From Anaeramoeba flamelloides (Eukaryota; Metamonada; Anaeramoebidae), in the NCBI GenBank assembly GCA_027625915.1, contig JANTQA010000023.1:8804001-8868000 (forward strand): a DNA stretch of 64,000 nucleotides. Direction: 5' to 3'. Shown here one piece after another: positions 36,440 to 48,255 of the stretch. The notes beneath the pieces are model-generated. The model saw only the letters and a list, made by a program, of their open reading frames with translations, ran no database searches and was not told where the DNA came from. Positions within the stretch are counted from its first letter, which is position 1. Each line of letters begins with the position of its first letter. The position numbers were made by a program, and so were the translations under genes.

Positions 36440-36740
36440 TTCTTAAATTCATTTTCTAAAAGTTAAGCCTAAAATCCGAGATTTCACAATTATTAATTAA
36501 TGAAAATAATTTTAAACTGTCTTGATTCAAAATTGATTCATTTAAATTTAATTCTTTTCGTTTGCGATAAAATATTAACATATCTTTTTCATAGGAAGCC
36601 CATACCCATGAAAAATGATCAACACTTTCTATGTTTTCCTTTTACTTATATATAAAACATAAAGGGCAAAATTGATTTGAATTTTTTTTATTACATAGTA
36701 ATATCTCTTTTAGTAGTTGCCAAATAACCTACAATTTTAT
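36440..36740 (-). mobile_element. LINE 3' remnant, minus strand
   Basis: The minus strand reads FCPLCFIYK, then ESVDHFSWVWASYEKDMLIF and LNQDSLKLFSLINN. This is the CxxC...DHFLWxC-Y zinc-knuckle end of the LINE ORF (compare LCELCKK and DLDHFLWNCSAYENN). It is diverged from the copy at 45821-48059, so it is an older or related family. Only the C-terminal part is present. Confidence 0.65.
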
Positions 36741-36829
36741 AATTATTGAAGTTGATGGAGAACAAAAATATTTTTGGGTTTTAAATAATTTTGTAATTTT
36801 ATTATATTAAATTATTCTTGTGGGGTTTA

Positions 36830-37215
36830 GTCAAGCGCCTAGCTTATTTTTAATTTTAGAAATAAAAAGAAATAAAAAAAAAAAATCTTTTTATTTCTTA
36901 AATTAAAAATTAATTAACAGTGATTTTCTTGAGGTTTTCTGTTTTGTTCTGTGAAGTGTTCTAGGTTTTTTTTATTTTTAGAAATAAAAAGAAAATTTAT
37001 TAACATTTTCTTTTAATTTCTCAAATCCAAAAAAAAAAAAAAATAAGGTTTTCCAGAATTCAAAAGAATAGAGTAAAATCAATTATTTTACTCTATTCTT
37101 TTAAATTTTGAAACCCCCAATGAAAAGTATCTCGGTTTTTTTTTAATTTAAGAAATAAACCAAAAATTTCTTGATTTTTCTTTTTATTTCTTAAATTAAA
37201 AAAAAACCTAACGTC
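36830..37215. repeat. hairpin-repeat cluster C8
   Basis: Four to five modules: about 36845-36912, 36922-36970, 36970-37045, 37047-37120 and 37132-37212. The fourth is an almost perfect palindrome from GGTTTTCCAGAATTCAAAAG to CTTTTAAATTTTGAAACC. The cluster starts with TCAAGCGCCTAGCTT, related to the spacers of C3-C5, and ends in AAAACCTAACG. Confidence 0.7.
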
Positions 37216-37516
37216 ATCCCAACTGGTAGAATTCAATAATTCATTGTAATTATAATTATATATTTCCTTTTTAAGAATATTTAGGTTTTTTGGACCCCAA
37301 TTAATTTTATTGTTAATTCTTTGGTTTAATTTTATTATTTTTTTCAGGGTTTAGCAGAGATGATTCGTTTTATTTATTTTTGAATTTAAATTTCCATTTA
37401 TTGACTGAAAAAACTCAATTTTCGAATTTAAATTCAAATTTATATATAAGGACTAGTTTATTTCTGTTTATTTTAAATATTTTAGTAATACATGAATTAA
37501 TCCAAGAATTTAAATA

Positions 37517-37711
37517 CAGTAAGTTCCACTTTTAATAGATTAAACTTTCAACTGAATTTAAAACACAAAAAAATTACAAATTAAGGCACAAAATTCAAAT
37601 TTTCGTAAAATAATTATGTAAAAACAATTACTAAATTTTGTGCCTTAATTTGAGATTTTTCTTTGCCTTAAATGTTGTTAAAAGTTTGTGTCTTAAAAGT
37701 GAAACTGACTG
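37517..37711. mobile_element. TA-flanked MITE T1, copy a
   Basis: 195 bp palindromic element flanked by TA on both sides. It starts CAGTAAGTTCCACTTTTAA and ends AAAAGTGAAACTGACTG. Internal pairs are AAGGCACAAAATTCAAATTT and TTTTGTGCCTTAATTTGAG. CAGT termini and the TA duplication indicate Tc1/mariner-type mobilisation. Confidence 0.8.
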
Positions 37712-38429
37712 TAATAAAAGGTGTTTAATAGAATTTTATTATAATTTCAAAATAATTAATTATTCAAAAAAAAAAAAAAAAGAAAAGGAAAGAAGAAATT
37801 TATTTTTATTTTTTTTTGAATAGAGGCGATTCATTAAAATTACATTTTGTTTTCAACAAAATTGCACAGTGTTTAAAAATGAAACTATTTATTAATATAT
37901 CTTGAAAAAAATTTCTGTTTAAAATATCAATCTCCAAATATAGAAAGTTTTCTTAAATTATTTCAATAAATTTTGTGAAAAATTTAAGGAATAATTTCTG
38001 ATTAAATAAAATTTTTTTTAAAAGAAATTACATTAGATGTTGTTATTTCAATTTTTTCCTTAAAATGGTCCTATTTTAGAGATTATTGATTTTTTTTTTA
38101 AAAAAAAACTTTTTTGAATAAGTGTTTTTATACAACTAATTATATCAGATATTCTTTAAAAATATTAAATAGTTATGTTTGGAATTAATTATTTGGACTA
38201 TTAAAAAATAATTAAACAGGTACAAAAATAAACCCCATTATAAAATTTGGACACCCCCAAAATCCAAAATCGGCAAAAAAATAAAACTCATTTATTATAT
38301 TTTTCGAAACATAATATAAAACTATATTTAAGTTACACAGTATTAATGTTTTTATAAGTAACCATTCTCATCCAAATAAAAGAAAAAAATATAAAAAGAA
38401 AAAAAAAAAAAAATAGTGTGTGTAAAATA
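37712..38429. other. gene-free spacer between two T1 MITEs
   Basis: A+T-rich with no supported feature. Confidence 0.35.
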
Positions 38430-38622
38430 CAATCAGTTCCACTTTTAAGGTACAAACTTGACGAAATTTAAGGCACAATTTAAATCCCAGAATTAAGACA
38501 CAATTTTCATATTCTCGTAAAATAATTTGGAAAAAAAAATTCCAAATTTTATACCTTAATTTGAGATTTTTTTATGCCTTGAATTTCGTTAAAAGTTTGT
38601 GCCTTAAATTTAAAACTGGCTG
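38430..38622. mobile_element. TA-flanked MITE T1, copy b
   Basis: Same family as 37517-37711, with TA on both flanks. It starts CAATCAGTTCCACTTTTAAG, ends TTTAAAACTGGCTG and has an internal palindrome around ATTTGGAAAAAAAAATTCCAAAT. Confidence 0.78.
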
Positions 38623-39955
38623 TAATGAAACCAGAAGAACTTAAAATTCTTATTGTTAAATTTGTTGAAATTTCACAAACAATTATTAATCGATCAAATG
38701 TTAAGACACGGTTGACAAATTATATGCTATTTTCCAATTTAACAAATTCGGCACTAACAGTATATCAACCATTGAAAAAAAATCACAGATCTAACAAAAC
38801 AGATTACTGACTCAGAAAAAAGGAAATGAAAACAAAAAAAAAGTTAAAAAATGAGATAGTTTGTAGAATCAAAATTATTCACAAATTAAATGTAAACTGT
38901 ATATTGTTATACTTCCAACCGTTTAAACGGTGTCACGTTTTTTGGTATTTAGTTTACTTTAGAAATAATAAATGCCAAAGATTTGATAAAACTTTTAATC
39001 CGAAACTTATTTGTCTATATTCCCCTCTGATTAATTTTTTCATAAAAATGAAAAAAATATATTTTCTTATTTGGAAATTGGTAAGTTTAGCCATTTGAAA
39101 TATATCACATTAAACTAAAAAAATCAATTTTTTATCAAGTTTTTATACGATAAAATATTTGTAATAATTGATTTAGAAAACCTTAATCCCTGAATTTTTT
39201 TTTTTTTTTAAGAAGAAAAAATATTATTTTTGAATTCGTATAATAAATATTTAATTGTTATGAAAAAATTTTTACAAAGAATTTTGGTTCAATTTAATTT
39301 TTACTTTTTTTTTGAGTTTTTGATCTAGAGATGGTATAAATTTATCAATATTTAACGATAAATTAATGAATTTAAAATTATTTCTCTTTTCTTAGCCCTG
39401 CTGGGTGATAAAATATTATATTAATACTTGATTGGTGATGAAATTCTTTTTTAATTTTTGTTTTATATCTTTTCTTTTATCTTATCATATCAAAAAATAA
39501 ATAAATAAACAAATAAACAAAACGGTGTAATTTGAAATATAAATTATTATTCAAAGCGAGTTAAGCCAACTTTTAAAAATGAAAATAATATAGGCAAAAA
39601 GTTTTCACTAAAGAAATTATTTACAATTAAATGATAAGCAATCTCCTTTCAAATTCGAATAAAAAAAAACCCGGACTCGGTCGATTGGTCCTAGAAAATT
39701 TGTAAATTCTTCTTTTAAAACCATGAAATTATAAAATTCAAACTTTTTTTTGAATGGTAATGGAGGCGAAAAAAAATCGAACAATCACCTTAATATTCTC
39801 TTCTGTGCAAGTTTGCCAATTGTGAGGTACCAATTATTGGTATTAAAATTAAATGTTTTTAGATTATGATCCCAATCATCCTGGGATTTGTTCAAAAGTG
39901 AGTTACTCGCCAAAAAAAAAAAAAATGGTTCAAGTGTTTCAAAAAAAATACTAGC
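38623..39955. other. gene-free stretch
   Basis: Two small forward frames (38625-38810 and 38826-39098) lie here. They begin at the end of a MITE and show no recognisable protein, so they are not called. No other feature is seen. Confidence 0.35.
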
Positions 39956-41104
39956 CTGTTATTATAATAAAGTGTGCAAAAAAATCTAATCCAGGTTTCA
40001 AAATAAAAAGCATGTTTTATTGTTAAAGAAGATCTAGACACTAAGTTATTAAAGAAACGAATAATTAACCCTAATTAAATATGGTATTGGTTTCTTAAAG
40101 TTCTATTATTTAAAAAGAAATTCTAAAAATGATGGATCAAATTAGAAAATTTATCTTATAAAAAAAGAGTAAATTTTAAGGAAAATTTATCATCAAAAAA
40201 TTTCAAAAAAATTGAGAATCAGTGAGAAATTACAAAAAATTTTGTTTAATTGTATAAATAATTTAAATTTTATTGAAAATAACCAGACCTTGACTTTCAA
40301 AATTAATTTGAACATGGACATACTACTGGATTTTGTCTTGGAACAAGAAGAAAAAAAAGCACGGATTATATTTGGAAACACTGATTGTAGTCGTTATTCA
40401 CACATTATTTTGATCACTGTAAAGACTAGAATCTGTTTTTCAAAATAAAGTCAGTGTTTTTTTCTTGTTGTTCGAAGAAAACATCTAATTTACTTTCTAA
40501 TACTATTTGTTGGAAAATATATTGAACAAAATTTTCATACAGCTTTACAAAAAAAGATTTTTTTAAGTCCTAGTAACATTTCAAATTTTTATTCTTACAA
40601 ATCTTACATTATTAATTTTCTCTTTAGAATTGAGTAGACTTTTATATTTAATATTTTTATTCTTGAGATGTGTGTTTTTATTTTGAAAAGTTAAATCAAA
40701 ATTTTGATCTTTTTATTTTGCAATTAACAGTAGTCTTTTAAAGTTCAAGTCAATTTTGAAAGAAAACCCCTTGGTATTTTTCGTAAATTTTAAATTAGGA
40801 ATACAATTCATTGAAAATATTCCTCAATACTCTCAGTTTAAGAGATGACTTTTTGCGATTTTTTGATGATAAATTGTAAAGTATTTGACCTATTTTTTGG
40901 AATTGCTTTTTTAATTTGAACTTTTATTTTTAGAATTTCTTTTGAAGAATAAAAGTCAATTAAATCAAAAGCTTTTTTAAATTTGCTTTATTAGCGGTTT
41001 CTTTGGCTGAACTAATGGATAGGTATTCTATAACAAAAAAAGAAATACACTTTTGATTTTGAAACATGGATTAAACTTTTCTTCACAGATTATTTTGAAA
41101 ACAG
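39956..41104 (+). mobile_element. mariner-like element with short ORF
   Basis: 1.15 kb copy with a left arm (AATAAAGTGTGCAAAAAAAT) and an inverted right arm (GGATAGGTATTCTATAAC, then GAAACATGGATTAAAC) like those of the element at 11141-11781. The frame at 40212-40448 encodes LNFIENNQTLTFKINLNMD and VLEQEEKKARIIFG, matching the frame at 4122. The termini are more decayed than in the short copy. No DDE/D triad is visible, so this is at best a remnant of an autonomous element. Confidence 0.6.
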
Positions 41105-41925
41105 TCATTCCAAAATACTCACTTTTTGTATCATTTTTTAAACTCGGTTTAAGGTGTATCTGTTTATTGTTTGAAAAGTTATATAATAATATTTGTGTTG
41201 ATAATTCTGCAAGAAAAAGACAGATTTTGGAAATTTACAGAATCACTATGGTTCAACAGTAAAACATGGTTACAAGTATTATAAAGATAAACACCTTCTG
41301 AGTTTTTTTGATTTGCAATTCAGCATTACTGAATGGGGTAAAATTAAATGTAGAATTATTGGAATTTATTTGCTATTTGTATTGAACTCTTTTTTTGAGA
41401 TTGATAAATTAAATCAACCAGTTTCCTCTTCAGTTTTTATGAACACTTGGAAAGTTCATTTTTTTTCTTGTGTATTGGAGAGAAAGAATAATAATAATTT
41501 TTTCTTTTCAATGAAAAATAAGATTACGTAATTTTTAATACTGTTTTCCTTGTTCATCTTATTGATTATATCAAGATTGAGTCTGATTATTAATGAAAAA
41601 TATTTAATCAATAAAGGTTTTTTTAAGAACATTTTTTTTTGAGTAAAGTTATGTTATTATCCCATTAATACAATTTTTGTTTTTCTTATTTCTTCAAAAA
41701 TTAGTTTTCTTTTTCATTTTTTTTCAAATTCTACAATTAGTTTGTTTTTTTTTTAAAACTTTTTTTTTTTTTTTTTTTTTTTCTTTTTTCTTCTCTCTTC
41801 CTTCTTCTTTTTCCTTTTTCTTTTTTTCTGTCTGTAACTTGTTTCTAATTTTACAATTTTTTTTTTTTTTTTTTTTTAATTAAAAAAATAAACTCCAACT
41901 TCTCCAACAATAGTAACTTAATAAA
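41105..41925. other. upstream region of TCTP
   Basis: Short open frames at 41053-41531 overlap the element end or lack support. From about 41660 the sequence turns into long pyrimidine tracts on the forward strand, up to 60 bp before the TCTP ATG; this could be part of the promoter or leader. Confidence 0.4.
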
Positions 41926-42549
41926 ATGAAATTATACAGAGATCTTTTTACTAACGATGATATGATTTCCGATGGATACAAACTTGAACTTGTTGACGAA
42001 GTTGTTTTCAAGGTTAAAGGAACAGTAAATATTTTCTTTCTTTTTTTTTTTTTTTTTTCTTTCTTTTTACAGAAAAAAAATTAAAAAAGAGTGTTTTTTA
42101 AATTTTTTTTTGCTTTCTTTGTTTTGCTATTTTTTTTTTTTTTTTATATTGAAACTTCCCAATAGTACCGAGCAAAAGGAGAATCCGACTATGGTATTGA
42201 ATCCACCGAACAACTTGATGAAAATGTTGAACAAGTCATTGATATTGTTGACACATTTGAACTCCAAGAATTTTCCTTTTCCAAAAAACAATTTGGAATG
42301 TGGGCAAAAGGATACATGAAAAAACTTAAAACACACATTGAAGAAAATAACCCAGAACACTTAAAAACTTTCATGAAAAACATCTCCAAATTCATCAAAG
42401 GTGTTGCCTCTGAATTTGACGAATATGCTTTTTATCTTGGAAAATCCATGGACTCTGAAGCTGCTGTTGCACTCATGAGATACGGATCTGACGGTTTAAC
42501 ACCATACTTTTATTACATCAAAGATGGTCTCTATGGAAAAAAAGTTTAA
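41926..42549 (+). CDS. TPT1: translationally controlled tumour protein (TCTP)
   Basis: Small conserved cytosolic protein implicated in growth control and calcium/tubulin binding. Two exons (41926-42024 and 42166-42549) join at phase 0 to 160 residues. The start MKLYRDLFTNDDMISDGYKL matches the TCTP N terminus. The helical hairpin (FSKKQFGMWAKGYMKKLKTH, ISKFIKGVASEFDEYAFYLG) and the end ALMRYGSDGLTPYFYYIKDG are typical. Compared with the usual 165-172 residues, the flexible loop after the first sheet is shorter: the signature region around IGGNPSAE is replaced by AKGESDYGIEST. The second signature has LGKSMD where GE is usual. The 141 nt intron is pyrimidine-rich and ends CCCAATAG. Confidence 0.95.
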
Positions 42550-43308
42550 GGATCAAAGCTTATGATGAAGACAGAAAGATATTTTTCTCAATTTTTACAA
42601 GTAACTAATTGTTTCTTAACTATTAATTGAACTGAACTGATTGAGAAAAAAAAAAAAATTCATTTTAAATTCTTTGTTTTTTTTTTGAATCAAATTTGAC
42701 GACTTCCCTCTTTTTAAATGTTAATTTTTTTTTTTAATTAAAAAAATTAATTGAGCGTTGTCTAATTTTTTTCATTTTCTTCATAAATAAACAGTTTAAC
42801 TGAATGAAACTTGGAACTTAATAAATCGTACAACATAGAAAATTTTGATAATTTATTAATTTATTTTTTTTTTTATGCTTTGATAACGATCGGCAAGCAA
42901 GAGAAGAGCTAAGTTTTTTTTGTTATTTTTTTAAATTGTTTTTACTGATAAATTCAAATAAATCTAATAAGAACACTTGAGAACAAATTCCATTTTTGAA
43001 TTCCGATAACCCCCAATCAAAACATTTCTTTAAAGCGAGCCAATATTGCAAAGATCAACCACATTTACAAACTTTCTTGGCACTTTAACCAATGAAATCT
43101 TTTTTTCAAGCTCTTCAGAACATTTTTTTCAGAAATGGAAAATCATGCCAAAACAATATTTTGTGAAAAACTTCTGTAGTCATTTAAATGTTCCTATTCT
43201 CGATATATTTTAAAAGAAGAGATAATAATCAATTTTATCAACCAAAAAAAAACCATTAATAATGATAAATTCAAAAAAAATGTAATAAAATTTTTAGTTA
43301 AAAGTATT
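42550..43308. other. 3' flank of TCTP
   Basis: No gene. An AATAAA word at about 42784 is a possible polyadenylation signal for TCTP. Confidence 0.35.
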
Positions 43309-43783
43309 GAAAAAAATACCGGACATGAAAATAATCCCTGACAAGCTTTTTAATTATGAATATTAGGAAAATTGATGTGTCATTTCTTTTATATAAAATT
43401 AAATCCTTTTTTTAAGAAACCAACTTTTAAAATTATAACTCACTAACTTACTTGAATGATTAAGGAAATCACACATCACTTCAAAACACCATTCAATCAA
43501 TCAAAAAACAAAGAATAAAAAATATTATTTTCCAAACTCTAAAAAACTATTATTATTTTTCAAAAAAAGATATCAACCCATGGTCTCAATTAATTTCTTT
43601 TATTTTTAATCAAATCCTACTTTAATGAACTTTAGGTAGGTTTAATACTAGGCTCATAAAAAATTTTGTTATTTATAAAACGGATTTGATTAAAAATAAA
43701 AGCAATTATATAAACAATTCCCCTAATACCCACAATTAAAAAGCTTGTGCGGGATTATTTTCATGTTTGGTATTTTTTTCACT
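43309..43783. mobile_element. foldback element F4
   Basis: 475 bp with inverted arms of about 130 bp: AAAAATACCGGACATGAAAA and AAGCTTTTTAATTATGAATA on the left face TTTTCATGTTTGGTATTTTT and CACAATTAAAAAGCTTGTGC on the right. The central 200 bp are A+T-rich without a coding frame. Confidence 0.7.
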
Positions 43784-44202
43784 ACTATAATTTTGATTTG
43801 TACTGAGTATACTCTTCAACCTCTAAAACAGTTCTTGACAAAAATATTTTGAAGAACCAACAAATTTTACAAAGTTTCTTAAAATTTAAACCACTAAAAA
43901 TACTTTATTCAAAGTCGAGTTACTTATAAATTTCCAAAATCGAAAATGAAGTAAAAATTTGAAAACATTTTTTTAATTTATCAGAAATTGAATTTTTCAG
44001 GTTGAAATTAGGAATAAACGAAAACCCTTTCACCTATTCAAATTTCCCAATGTTATAAATATGATTTTTGAAAAAATTAAGACTAACTGAAAGTTAGTTA
44101 AGGACTATCGAACATAAAGCTATAACGTATGTCTTACATATCATGGAATTGACAAATTATACTCATTATCTCTTAAGATCCAGAAGAACTATTAAATCCC
44201 CA

Positions 44203-44220
44203 GTCCTAGCATAAAAGCAA

Positions 44221-44251
<31 letters not shown>

Positions 44252-44447
44252 GTTTTTTTTTAAATTAACTTTTTTGGACTATCTCAAAGTTATAGTTTTA
44301 AACTAAGTATTTGACTAGGTTTGAATAGTAATCATTTTTACATTTCAGGTAACCTTTTACCCAGAGTTTTTTTTTAAAAAGGAGATTGAAAAAAAAAAAA
44401 AAATGTCAAAAAAATGGACATTTTTTGCATTTATACTGAGAATCGGA
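44203..44447. mobile_element. MITE nested in the left arm of the 44150-48255 element
   Basis: The ends CAGTCCTAGCATAAAAGC and GCATTTATACTGAGAATCGG are inverted copies, followed inward by AAAAATGTGCATTTTT and AAAATGGACATTTTTTGC. TTAAAT occurs on both flanks and may be the target duplication. The flanking sequence rejoins into the uninterrupted right arm at 48130-48245, which shows the insertion directly. Confidence 0.65.
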
Positions 44448-45820
44448 GTTTAAATTGCCAAAATTTGAGAAATTTGTAATTTTGCTAGATCAGATTCTTA
44501 ATTGCAAGTAGGTAAAAAAAACCAAACCCTTCCGTTTTTCTACTAATACAAATCTTGTCTAGTACCCAATAAAAACCTTTTAAAAAAATCAAGTATTATC
44601 AAAAATGATTAGGTGGTGGTCTACACCATTCTTCAATTAAAAAACAAATTCTGAAAATAAAAGTTAACCAAAACTACATATTTGATTTTAGTTATATATC
44701 TTTTATAAATTATATTTTCAAAGTTATGATAATTTTATGTAATTTAGAAAAGATATTTATTAAGCTAATTAAGATTCAAATATCACCTTTTTCAAAATCA
44801 CCACCTTTTGTAAAAAATACCTACTTTTCGGGTATTTTTTTTTTTTTGAAATCAGTTATAAGGAACGAAATTGAGGTTAAACATTTAGATAGAAAAAAAA
44901 AAACATTTAAACATTTTACATACAAAAGGGAATATATGCCCCTAAGACCCAAAAAACACTAAAAAATGAAATGATAAAAAATATTCCAAGAACAGAAAAA
45001 AAATCAGATTTTCAATTTAATTTAGCAATAACTTTTACTTGAAAACATTTTTTGCAAAAATTATTGAATTCAAAGTTGAAATTATGTATATTTTTAGATA
45101 CTTTATCTTGTTTTAACTCATTTACTAAAACAAATTCTAAATTATGGGAATTTTCTTTTCACAAAAGGGACTAATTTTATCTTCAAATTTTTTTTTATTT
45201 TTAAATGGTAAAATTAAAAAAAAAGTTCAACTAAAAAGATAAACCCCCTGAAAAATAAATCTTTTAATATTTTAACTTATACTTTGATTTCAAAATTTTC
45301 TCAACCCCAATTTTTCCAAAATAAATATAAAAGTGAACAGTAATTTCAAAAAATCTTTTCGATATTTAAAAGTTGAGAGTGTTTTTATTCTAAAAAAAAT
45401 ATCCCAGTGTTTAATTGAATGAATTTATAAACTAGATTTCGAAAAATATTAATCAGAAAAAAAAAATAGTGCTTAATCTTATTAGGGACCTATATTAAAA
45501 CCCCAAAAAAAAAAAAAAAAATAAAATTATAAAAAATAGTCCAAAAATAGAAAAAAAATCATTTTTTCAATTTAATTTAGCAATAACTTTTGAAATAATT
45601 ATTTTATTTCATTTTAAAATTGAAAAATATAATTCTTTTTAGACTATAAAAAACAATAGATTAAAATAATCTCACCACTAAGCAAACTAACAATTTCAAA
45701 AATTTTACAATTAAAAATGACAATAATATAATTGAATAATTTCATTTTTTTTTTCAATTACCATTAATATCTAATGTGTAAACCCTTTTCAAAATTATTA
45801 TGTTAAAAATAATGTTTATT

Positions 45821-48059
45821 TTTTTTTTTTTTTTATTATTTAAGGGAGGAGTTATTGACCCCTCTTATTTGCCCGAATTCCTAAATTTTTATTTAGGAAT
45901 TTAATTAAAGACTCAAAAATAAGTTTATTACCCACTAAGGCTAATAAAGAGTTTGAATCCTTTTTTATAATAATATTAGAAATATTATTATTATTTAATA
46001 TATTAGATATATTAATTTTTTTTAATTCAGATATCCAGATTTTGCGATTATTTTCATAGGCTGAGCAGTTCCATAGAAAATGGTCTAAATCTTCAATAAT
46101 ATCTAAATTGTTTATTTTTTTACATAATTCACATAGTTTTGATTTGTTTTTATTCATAACATAAGAGTACCTGTTAAGGTAATTTGTAAAATTTCTGAGT
46201 TTTAAAATTGAAGTTGAGCCCTTCCATTTTAAATATCTTTGCTGCTTATTTATAGTATTATTGATTTGTACTATTTTTAGATATTCTTGAACTTTCCAAC
46301 TTGGACTATTTTCTAAGTTTTTAATTCTAAAATTTTCTAGTTCATTTTCCAATTGTTTTAAATTTTTGGAGTACCAATTTATATTTTCTGATTTTTTTTT
46401 CTAAAAGGAAGATAATTAATTAATTCATCATAATGGAGGATTTTTAATTTTTGAATTGACTTAAATCTTCTTTTATATATCGTTATCCTTACGGGATCAA
46501 TTTTTGCTTCAGTTTTATAAATAAGCAATGGTGAGTGTGGGTTGATTAATAAAAATTTTGTAATTTTTTTATTAATCCAAGTATCAATATCTTTAAAATC
46601 TGTTTTTGTTAAATCAAATATTTCTAAACCATATAATAATTGGCTATGTAACACAGCTTTAAAAAATTGAATTTTTAATCCATTAGAAAAATTTTTTTGT
46701 TGTAAGATATTGATTAACTTTTTAAAATTGACCTTAACTTTATCAAGGTTAAATTTTAAATGAGTTTTTTTATCTAGCCAAATACCAAGATTTAATATTT
46801 TTTTTTATTTAAAGTTTTTTTAGTTTTATCATCATTAGGATTCATTCCAAAATCTTTTATTATTTTAAAGATTTTTTGTAATTGAAAATTTATTTCTATT
46901 AATGATCCTTTCATCAGTAAAATCAGATCATCTGCAAACATTTGAACATGTAACGCTAGTGATTTAATTTTTTCTAAGAGAAAATGAGTAATAAATCCAA
47001 ATAATAAAGGGGATAATGGATCTCCTTGGTAAACACCAATTCCTTCTTTTGAGTAATAAGCAAGTAGATATTCTACAATAATTTCATTTTTTATAAATTT
47101 TTTAATTGAATAATAAATAAGTGAATGATGAATAGAGTCAAAACATTTTTTGTATATCTATTGTAACTGAATAAATATTTTCCTTTTTTAAATTTATTTT
47201 TTATTTTTTGATATTCATTCAATAAGTTTAAAACTGCAATTCTAGTATCTAATTTTTTTTTTAAATCCAAATTGGTTTTTTGAAACTAAGTCCCAAGAAT
47301 CTTGAATTCCGGCATATAACAATTTAAGAAAAAAATCTTGGGAGAGTTTGATTAATTGAAATTGGTCTATAATTAAGTGGAATACCTTCATCGCCAGATT
47401 TATGAATGAATAATAAATTTCTTTTTTTTAATAAATTTAATATTTTTTTGAGAAATATCTTTAATCCAATTAAAAAATATTTTTTGGATTGTTTTTATAA
47501 AGTTTTCATAATTTATATAAAATTCACTACTTTGATTTTTTATTGTTTTATATTGTTTAATTTTATCAAATTCTTTGACTGATTTTTTTTTTTGATATTT
47601 GATAATTTCTTTGATTTTAGTAATTGAGAATATTTCTTCTATTTTAATATTTAATAAATTATTTTTTATCTAATGTGAAATTTTTAATAAAATTAAGAAT
47701 ATATTTTTTTGGTTTTTTACTAATAGATTTAACAAACCCGAAATATGAAGTTTCCATATTTTCATTATTAAGAATCATTTTACTCGAAGTTTCTCTTAAT
47801 CTATTTAGCTTTTTCCAAAAGTTTTGATTTTCTTCAAATTCAATATTAATCTGGTTTATTAATTTAAAATATTGTTTACTATTCCTATCTTTAATTTCTT
47901 TAATTAATTCATTATTTTCAAATAATTTATTAATTAAATTATATAATTTTAAATCTTTTTTTGGTATATTTAAGATAATTCTCTCTTTTACTTTAAATTG
48001 TTTTTTTAAAGATTTTAAAATTCTTTCCATTTAATTGATAATTTTTATTTTTATAAAAA
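45821..48059 (-). mobile_element. 5'-truncated LINE (non-LTR retrotransposon)
   Basis: Minus-strand non-LTR element of 2.24 kb. In its own direction it carries an N-terminal fragment (48030-47659), the reverse transcriptase fingers and palm (NYRPISINQT, GVYQGDPLSPLLF, then the catalytic FADD box in QMFADDLILLMK at about 46950), LGIWLDKK and the thumb region, LHSQLLYGLEIF (46654-46379), and a C-terminal zinc knuckle LCELCKK...DHFLWNCSAY (46352-45852). A poly-A tail of about 17 bases ends at 45821. An exact 18-bp duplication, TTAAAAATAATGTTTATT, flanks it at 45803-45820 and 48060-48077. No endonuclease domain is present. Several frame changes break the RT region, some at homopolymers that may be sequencing errors. 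Confidence 0.9.
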
Positions 48060-48255
48060 TTAAAAATAATGTTTATTATCTGGGTAGATTTCAAAAATCT
48101 AAAATTTAGAGATTTTTTTTTTTGAAAAAAATTTCCAAGCTGTATACCAACTTTTATTTAAGAATCTGATCTAGCAAAATTACAAATTTCTCAAATTTTT
48201 AAAATTTAATAGCTCTTCTGAATCTTACCACATAAAGAGTATAGTTCGCCTATAT

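Larger units (their letters stand above)
44150..48255. mobile_element. composite inverted-repeat element carrying a MITE and a LINE
   Basis: Outer arms: AAGATCCAGAAGAACTATTA plus AAATTTGTAATTTTGCTAGA on the left (44155-44200 and 44450-44510) match in reverse complement at about 48130-48245. The left arm is split by a 245 bp MITE (44203-44447). The region between the arms is filled mainly by the LINE at 45821-48059, whose target duplication lies inside the element. Two direct repeats of about 95 bp (from about 44955 and from about 45510, with TTTCAATTTAATTTAGCAAT) are also inside. The element family is unknown. Confidence 0.55.

Noticed and set aside
37215-37340. further LINE fragment beyond hairpin cluster C8
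   Set aside because: The minus-strand translation only faintly resembles LINE sequence and the order of motifs does not fit.
41677-41883. Phe-run peptide before TCTP
   Set aside because: Pure T-tract translation; more likely a pyrimidine-rich promoter or leader.
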